DNA from: JAIEOG01 sp964611895
Lineage (GTDB): Bacteria; Bdellovibrionota; FAC87; UBA2466
DNA: 64,000 bases
NCBI GenBank assembly: GCA_964611895.1
Contig: CAZTDN010000013.1
Coordinates: 16,583 to 80,582 of the forward strand
Reading direction: 5' to 3'
Of this stretch, positions 60,029-64,000 are shown one piece after another. How positions within the stretch are numbered: the stretch's first letter is position 1; each line of letters opens with the position of its first letter. A program made the position numbers and the translations under genes. The notes beneath the pieces are model-generated. The model was not told where the DNA came from, searched no databases, and saw nothing but the letters and a program-made list of their open reading frames with translations.

Positions 60029-61999
60029 ATGACTGTGATCGAAGTAAAAGACATCACCAAGACCTACAAAATGGGGCGAGTTCCATTGACCGTGCTCAAG
60101 GGCGTAAGCCTAAAGGTAGAGCAAGGCGAGTTTGTAGCGATAATGGGTCCTTCCGGCTCTGGAAAGTCGACATTAATGCAAATATTGGGTCTGCTGGATG
60201 TCCCCACGACCGGAACATACGAGCTTCTAGGGAAACAAGTCAGTGACTTGGACGAAGATCGGTTAGCGCACCTTCGGGGCGAAAGTATCGGCTATGTTTT
60301 TCAGCAGTTCAATTTGCTTGCTCGCACCCCCGCCATTGAAAACGTCGCCCTGCCCATGATTTACGGGGGAGGCGTTCCGGACAAGAACCGAGCCGCGCAC
60401 CTGCTGGAACGTGTTGGCCTGGAAACCCGTAAACACCATCGTCCAAACGAGCTTTCGGGCGGGCAACAACAACGGGTTGCCATTGCGCGGGCATTGATAA
60501 ATGGCCCCAAAATTCTTTTTGCTGATGAACCGACCGGGAATTTGGATTCCGAAAGCACGCAAGAGGTAATGAAAATAATTTCGGAGCTCCACCGTTCAGG
60601 GATCACCATCATACTGGTTACGCACGAGCCCGAGATCGCTCAGTGGGCCGATCGCGTGATTCGCGTTCGCGACGGGTTGATCCAATCCGATGAAACCAGA
60701 GCGGTGCTTAATCCCAGGGAGAGGCACGACATCTTAGCGCCCAAATCGAATCCAGTTGTTCTGCAGGGGTGGGAACGGCTTTTGTCCGAACTCCGAATGT
60801 TTTTTTCTCAAGGTATGATGGCTTTGCTAGCGAACAAAGTCAGAACGGGGCTCTCGATGTTGGGGATCCTGATTGGGGTTGCTGCAGTCGTAGCGATGCT
60901 TGCGGTGGGAACCGGGGCAAAAAAATCGATGGAAGAGCAGTTGAGTTCTTTGGGATCCAATTTATTGGTCGTAATGCCAGGCTCTCGCAAATCCTGGGGA
61001 GTTGCACTTGACGCGGGAACAGTAACCCGCCTCACTCTTGAAGATGCAAGCGCCATCTTGAAATCGGTGCCCCAAGCAGTTCGGGTAGGGCCGACGGTCT
61101 CAGGAAAAGCTCGAGCAGCCTTTGGAAACAAAAACTGGGCAACGAGCCTCACGGGAGCTACAGGGGACTACTTTTCCATGCGAAATGCGGCCCTCATTGC
61201 TGGCCGGGTCTATACTCCAGAGGAAGAGCGAATGCGGGCTAGAGTCGTGGTGCTTGGGCTCACGGTCGTGCGCGAGCTTTTTGGCGAAAGAAACCCGATT
61301 GGAGAGCAGATACGAATCAACAAAACAGCTTTTCAGGTTATTGGCGTGCTGAAAGAAAAAGGAAATTCCGGCTTCAGAGACCAGGATGATATTGCGATCG
61401 TTCCACTGCCAACAGCGATGCATCGATTGCTAGGCAAGACTTATGTCGATGGAATTGACGTTGAGATCGGACAGCCGGAGGCCATGGTGCAAGCTGAAGC
61501 CGATATCAAGAAACTGATCACACAAAATCACCATTTGCCTGCAAGCTTGGAAGATAGCTTTCAAGTTCGAAACATGGCAGAGATTCAAAGCATGTTGTCA
61601 TCCACGAGCCGCATTATGTCGCTGCTGCTTGCGGTGATTGCGGCAATTTCACTCTTGGTGGGCGGCATCGGGATAATGAACATCATGCTGGTTTCCGTTA
61701 CAGAGCGAACCCGAGAAATCGGGCTTCGCAAGGCGATTGGCGCTCGTCGCCGAGATATTCTTGCCCAGTTTCTCGTGGAATCGACGATAGTTTCTACGGC
61801 GGGGGGTGTTGTGGGGCTATTCTTGGGGGCGAGTGTCTCTCTGGCAATTTCGGTTTTTGCAGGGTGGCCGACAGCGATTTCCTGGCAGTCTGTAGTGCTA
61901 GCGCTGGGATTTTCTAGTGGTATCGGGATTGTTTTTGGACTTTGGCCGGCACGCAAGGCTGCCAAGCTCAGTCCTATCGTTGCGCTTCGATATGAGTAA
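60029..61999 (+). CDS. macB: MacB-type ABC efflux transporter, 656 aa
   Basis: Fusion of an N-terminal ABC ATPase (residues 1-230) to a C-terminal FtsX-like permease with four helices. Walker A is GPSGSGKSTLMQI, signature LSGGQQQRVAIARA, Walker B ILFADEPTGNLDS. The first helix, near residue 270, is followed by a large periplasmic domain, and the last three helices lie near 530-650, with TERTREIGLRKAIGARR as the coupling motif. MacB-type pumps work by mechanotransmission to expel drugs, toxins or peptides through TolC. Substrate unknown. Confidence 0.93.
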   Translation: MTVIEVKDITKTYKMGRVPLTVLKGVSLKVEQGEFVAIMGPSGSGKSTLMQILGLLDVPTTGTYELLGKQVSDLDEDRLAHLRGESIGYVFQQFNLLARTPAIENVALPMIYGGGVPDKNRAAHLLERVGLETRKHHRPNELSGGQQQRVAIARALINGPKILFADEPTGNLDSESTQEVMKIISELHRSGITIILVTHEPEIAQWADRVIRVRDGLIQSDETRAVLNPRERHDILAPKSNPVVLQGWERLLSELRMFFSQGMMALLANKVRTGLSMLGILIGVAAVVAMLAVGTGAKKSMEEQLSSLGSNLLVVMPGSRKSWGVALDAGTVTRLTLEDASAILKSVPQAVRVGPTVSGKARAAFGNKNWATSLTGATGDYFSMRNAALIAGRVYTPEEERMRARVVVLGLTVVRELFGERNPIGEQIRINKTAFQVIGVLKEKGNSGFRDQDDIAIVPLPTAMHRLLGKTYVDGIDVEIGQPEAMVQAEADIKKLITQNHHLPASLEDSFQVRNMAEIQSMLSSTSRIMSLLLAVIAAISLLVGGIGIMNIMLVSVTERTREIGLRKAIGARRRDILAQFLVESTIVSTAGGVVGLFLGASVSLAISVFAGWPTAISWQSVVLALGFSSGIGIVFGLWPARKAAKLSPIVALRYE

Positions 62000-62028
62000 A
62001 CAAAAAGCCTCGAAACCTGAAGCTAAGT

Positions 62029-62061
62029 ATTCGGAAACAGTATTGGCAGCTTAATTTTTTT
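62029..62061 (+). terminator. Weak terminator candidate after macB
   Basis: AAGCT and AGCTT pair across a 23-base loop and are followed by AATTTTTTT. The stem is short and the loop long, so the assignment is tentative. It lies between macB and the convergent gene at 62088. Confidence 0.3.
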
Positions 62062-62087
62062 CACCCACAGCGAAGTGATCCGTACGA

Positions 62088-63167
62088 TTATTCCACCGAG
62101 CTGACGCTTCGAGAGGCGGTTTTTTCTGTGGCGCCGTGTCCATTTTTCCGCTGGCTCACTACGGTGGGTTTTGGGCAGCGGGCATTGTTTAGCGCGATAG
62201 CTTCTATTTGCTCTGCATAGCTACGAAGCAGGGGAGCCCTTTCTTTATTCTGCTCGCTAATCTGCTTGTCAGCGGATGCTAAAAAACCTTGAACATGGCT
62301 GCACCACCGCTTCTTGGTAAAACCTTTCAAGAGATTGGCTTCGGCATGGAGGTTGAGTAGGTACCCGTTAATATGATGCTTGAGCGCCTGGGCATCTTTC
62401 GAGCGCAGTTGCTCATTCGTTAAGTTTTTTCTCATGAATCCATATACTTTTAAGTAGGCCACCGAATCGCTTAAATCACTTTGTGTTGAGAATTTGTTTA
62501 TGGACTTTTTGGGAGCGCCCAACTGGGAGATTCGGTAATTAAAAATGAGATTTGGCGGTGTTTCCCCAAGGCTTTCAGGCCAGTTCTCGTATTTTTCAAT
62601 CTGTATGAGTAGGGCGGCTAATAGTTCGGAATACTGATCGGCCAATTCTCTTAAAGCGGGGATGTATTTTTCGCTGAGGGTAGCAGCGACACAGGTGAAA
62701 ACCAGGACTTCAGAGGGCGGATGTTTTTGGATCCAGGTAAGCCTCTCTCGGCACTGATCGGAGGTGGCTTTGCGTTTATTTACATCGGCTTCGTCTTGAA
62801 TCAACTGAGAAAGAATGTTGAGTGCTCTTATGATGGGATAGTCCGCGTGGAAAGATCCATCCGTTTTTCCCTCAGAATTTGGAGCAAGCACTTGGTGAAC
62901 TGAGAATAAGGATGCCATCGCGTGATCCAGATGCAGATTGGATTCAACCGTAGCCCCTTTGGAAAACGCCTCTTCTGCTTTGGAAAGAGCGGTATGGATT
63001 TCTTCCCAACGTTTCAAGCGCTTCAGATCGGCACTCACGAAATCGACGAGTTTTCGCGTGATTTCGATATGGGACTTTAAGGCTTTGTATTCGGGGCCAG
63101 ACTTTGGGGCACCTCCGGCATGTGCAGTGAGAGTCAGGCCGGTGAGTAGGGTGATAAAGATCTTCAT
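62088..63167 (-). CDS. Exported helical protein of unknown function, 359 aa
   Basis: Not recognised. A signal peptide (MKIFITLLTGLTLTAHA) precedes a mainly helical sequence with heptad-like stretches (LVDFVSADLKRLKRWEEIH, ALREFADQYSE-like). It contains a few cysteines (DQCRERL, FTCVAAT, RWCSHVQ, NARCPKP) that could form disulfides. A polar, Ser/Lys-rich C-terminus follows. The ATG overlaps the stop of the upstream gene in an ATGA, so both are probably produced together. Confidence 0.65.
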   Translation of the reverse strand: MKIFITLLTGLTLTAHAGGAPKSGPEYKALKSHIEITRKLVDFVSADLKRLKRWEEIHTALSKAEEAFSKGATVESNLHLDHAMASLFSVHQVLAPNSEGKTDGSFHADYPIIRALNILSQLIQDEADVNKRKATSDQCRERLTWIQKHPPSEVLVFTCVAATLSEKYIPALRELADQYSELLAALLIQIEKYENWPESLGETPPNLIFNYRISQLGAPKKSINKFSTQSDLSDSVAYLKVYGFMRKNLTNEQLRSKDAQALKHHINGYLLNLHAEANLLKGFTKKRWCSHVQGFLASADKQISEQNKERAPLLRSYAEQIEAIALNNARCPKPTVVSQRKNGHGATEKTASRSVSSVE

Positions 63168-64000
63168 TTGGTCTGTTTCCTTTTGATTAAGGCGTAGTAG
63201 CCTGCGGCGACAGCGAGTGCTCCGGCTAGGAGAATAAAAAGTTCGAGCAAGCCCGTGGCTTCGTCTGAGTCACGATCAGAGGAAGTGTCGGCGGCCATGG
63301 CGTCAAAGCTTGCGATATCTCGTTCGGGTGCGGTGCCCAGATCGAAGGTAAGCCCGGTGCTCTTGAGCACCGAAAAGCCGATATTTGCGGCTTTTTTCAG
63401 GGCAACGCCGAAGAGCGTTTGGGTGGATTCTGGTGATTCGAGGTAGGGGGAGTTTTGCGCCGTTCCAGTGGACGTTTTTTTTGAAGCAAACCCAGGCCGC
63501 TTCTTTGATTTTAATTTTTCTGCCGCGTCTTTGAGCTTTTTAATCTCTTGAAGTTTAGAAACCGTTTCTTCAAAAGAGTTTGCAGGATTCTGATGGGCAA
63601 CCAGTTGGCTCGGGCCTGTGGTGGCAGCAGCATCCATTTTACTTTTGGAAAAATCGGAGCGATAGGCGCCGTTGTTAGTGGCTTCGTCAAATTGGAGCGA
63701 GCGTTTGTCATCAAAAGAATCGGTTGTAGGTGGGTTTTGGAGTGCCAGGACTGTGGGCGAGAGCGATTGGGGTGTAGCACCGATATCGACGATTTCAGGG
63801 TGTTCAATACCGGTTCCACTAACCAGTGGATCCAAACGACTGGTTGGGGAAGTAGAATGCCACACGGCAGTCTCTGGCGGCGTTTCCGGTGGCTCAAATG
63901 CACCGCTTTTGATCGTTTCAGGTGCGAGTTTTTCTTGACTGATCGAAGGGGGGGGGGGTACCCGACGTGTTGTTAAATCCTGCGGTTACGTTGCCTCCCA
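63164..64000 (-). CDS. C-terminally anchored Pro/Ser/Thr-rich protein, frame broken by a G tract, runs off the right edge
   Basis: Not recognised. The 3' part (63164 to about 63947) encodes a low-complexity Pro/Ser/Thr/Lys-rich segment, a Lys-rich coil (LQEIKKLKDAAEKLKSKKR) and a C-terminal helix ending in YYALIKRKQTK, resembling a surface protein anchor. At 63948-63958 an 11-base C run (minus) separates it from another open frame that encodes GGNVTAGFNNTSGTPPP and reaches the window edge. With 10 or 13 C the frames would join. In the 3' frame a stop lies at about 63985. A GTG at 63865 could also start a shorter protein. Confidence 0.5.
63948..63958. repeat. 11-G homopolymer tract inside a coding region
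   Basis: Eleven consecutive G on the plus strand in the middle of the edge gene. It shifts the reading frame and is by far the longest such run in the window. Slippage in such tracts is known to switch surface genes on and off; it can equally be a read or assembly error. Confidence 0.9.

Noticed and set aside
1..64000. tRNA, rRNA, CRISPR arrays, IS elements or phage genes
   Set aside because: I looked for tRNA T-loops, direct-repeat arrays and transposase or integrase motifs and saw none; a covariance-model scan was not possible.

Overview
The window is a dense, roughly 50% GC bacterial chromosome segment from a Gram-negative (diderm) organism. It carries an outer-membrane biogenesis set (LolA, an LptF/LptG permease, two parvulin-type chaperones, TolC, several beta-barrel proteins). 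The gene mix (GldA/F/G-type ABC system, RMND1/DUF155 protein, GYF-like TPR protein, F-ATPase a/c genes near gyrA) looks most like a Bdellovibrionota or other former-deltaproteobacterial lineage. That placement is an inference from gene content, not a search. A run of 10 Ns at 8757-8766 indicates a scaffolded draft assembly. No tRNA, rRNA, CRISPR array, insertion sequence or prophage is visible.

Layout. 1-3.2 kb: the 5' end of rho (minus), a cold-shock gene (minus) and ftsK (plus), the last two driven by mirror-image consensus promoters. 3.2-12.4 kb: lolA, yajQ, rimO, outer-membrane and secreted proteins, a GT-C membrane glycosyltransferase broken by the gap, lptF and rarA. 12.4-17.7 kb: a beta-barrel protein, a DUF155 protein, an RRM protein, a cyclophilin lipoprotein, a trans-sulfuration enzyme, a PP2C phosphatase and tsaB. 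17.7-24.9 kb: a minus-strand run nadK, pmbA-like, PP2C, M23 peptidase, then ABC ATPase, permease and GldG-like protein. 25.1-27.9 kb: a secreted subtilase with a strong terminator, and a HEAT-repeat protein. 27.9-37.7 kb: a minus-strand run histidine kinase, NtrC-type regulator, ftsY, Na/Pi cotransporter, a 975-residue TPR protein and serS. 37.8-49.1 kb: envelope and redox genes (barrel protein, thioredoxin-like protein, [2Fe-2S] ferredoxin, GT4 glycosyltransferase, tetraheme cytochrome fused to a metallophosphoesterase-like domain), two parvulins, a phosphohexomutase and uvrA. 49.1-57.4 kb: a minus-strand cluster dnaN, gyrB, gyrA, TPR lipoprotein, atpZ, atpB, atpE. 57.4-57.7 kb: a probable replication origin. 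57.8-64 kb: a TolC-MacA-MacB efflux operon, then two secreted or anchored proteins of unknown function, the last broken by an 11-G tract at the window edge.

The central landmark is the intergenic region at 57389-57623: four perfect TGTGGATAA boxes followed by an inverted array of TTATCAACA boxes, next to an AT-rich stretch with TAG trinucleotide repeats. It lies upstream of dnaN, and genes point away from it on both sides, as expected for oriC. Neither dnaA nor recF is beside dnaN, which departs from the usual dnaA-dnaN-recF-gyrB order. Genes are packed so tightly that many convergent pairs overlap or are only 3-4 bases apart. No clearly undescribed multi-gene system was found. The most unusual items are the oriC without dnaA, the homopolymer-disrupted surface-protein candidate, the Gly-rich secreted protein with an HEIQGH motif and FDE repeats, and the efflux adaptor with a very short hairpin.
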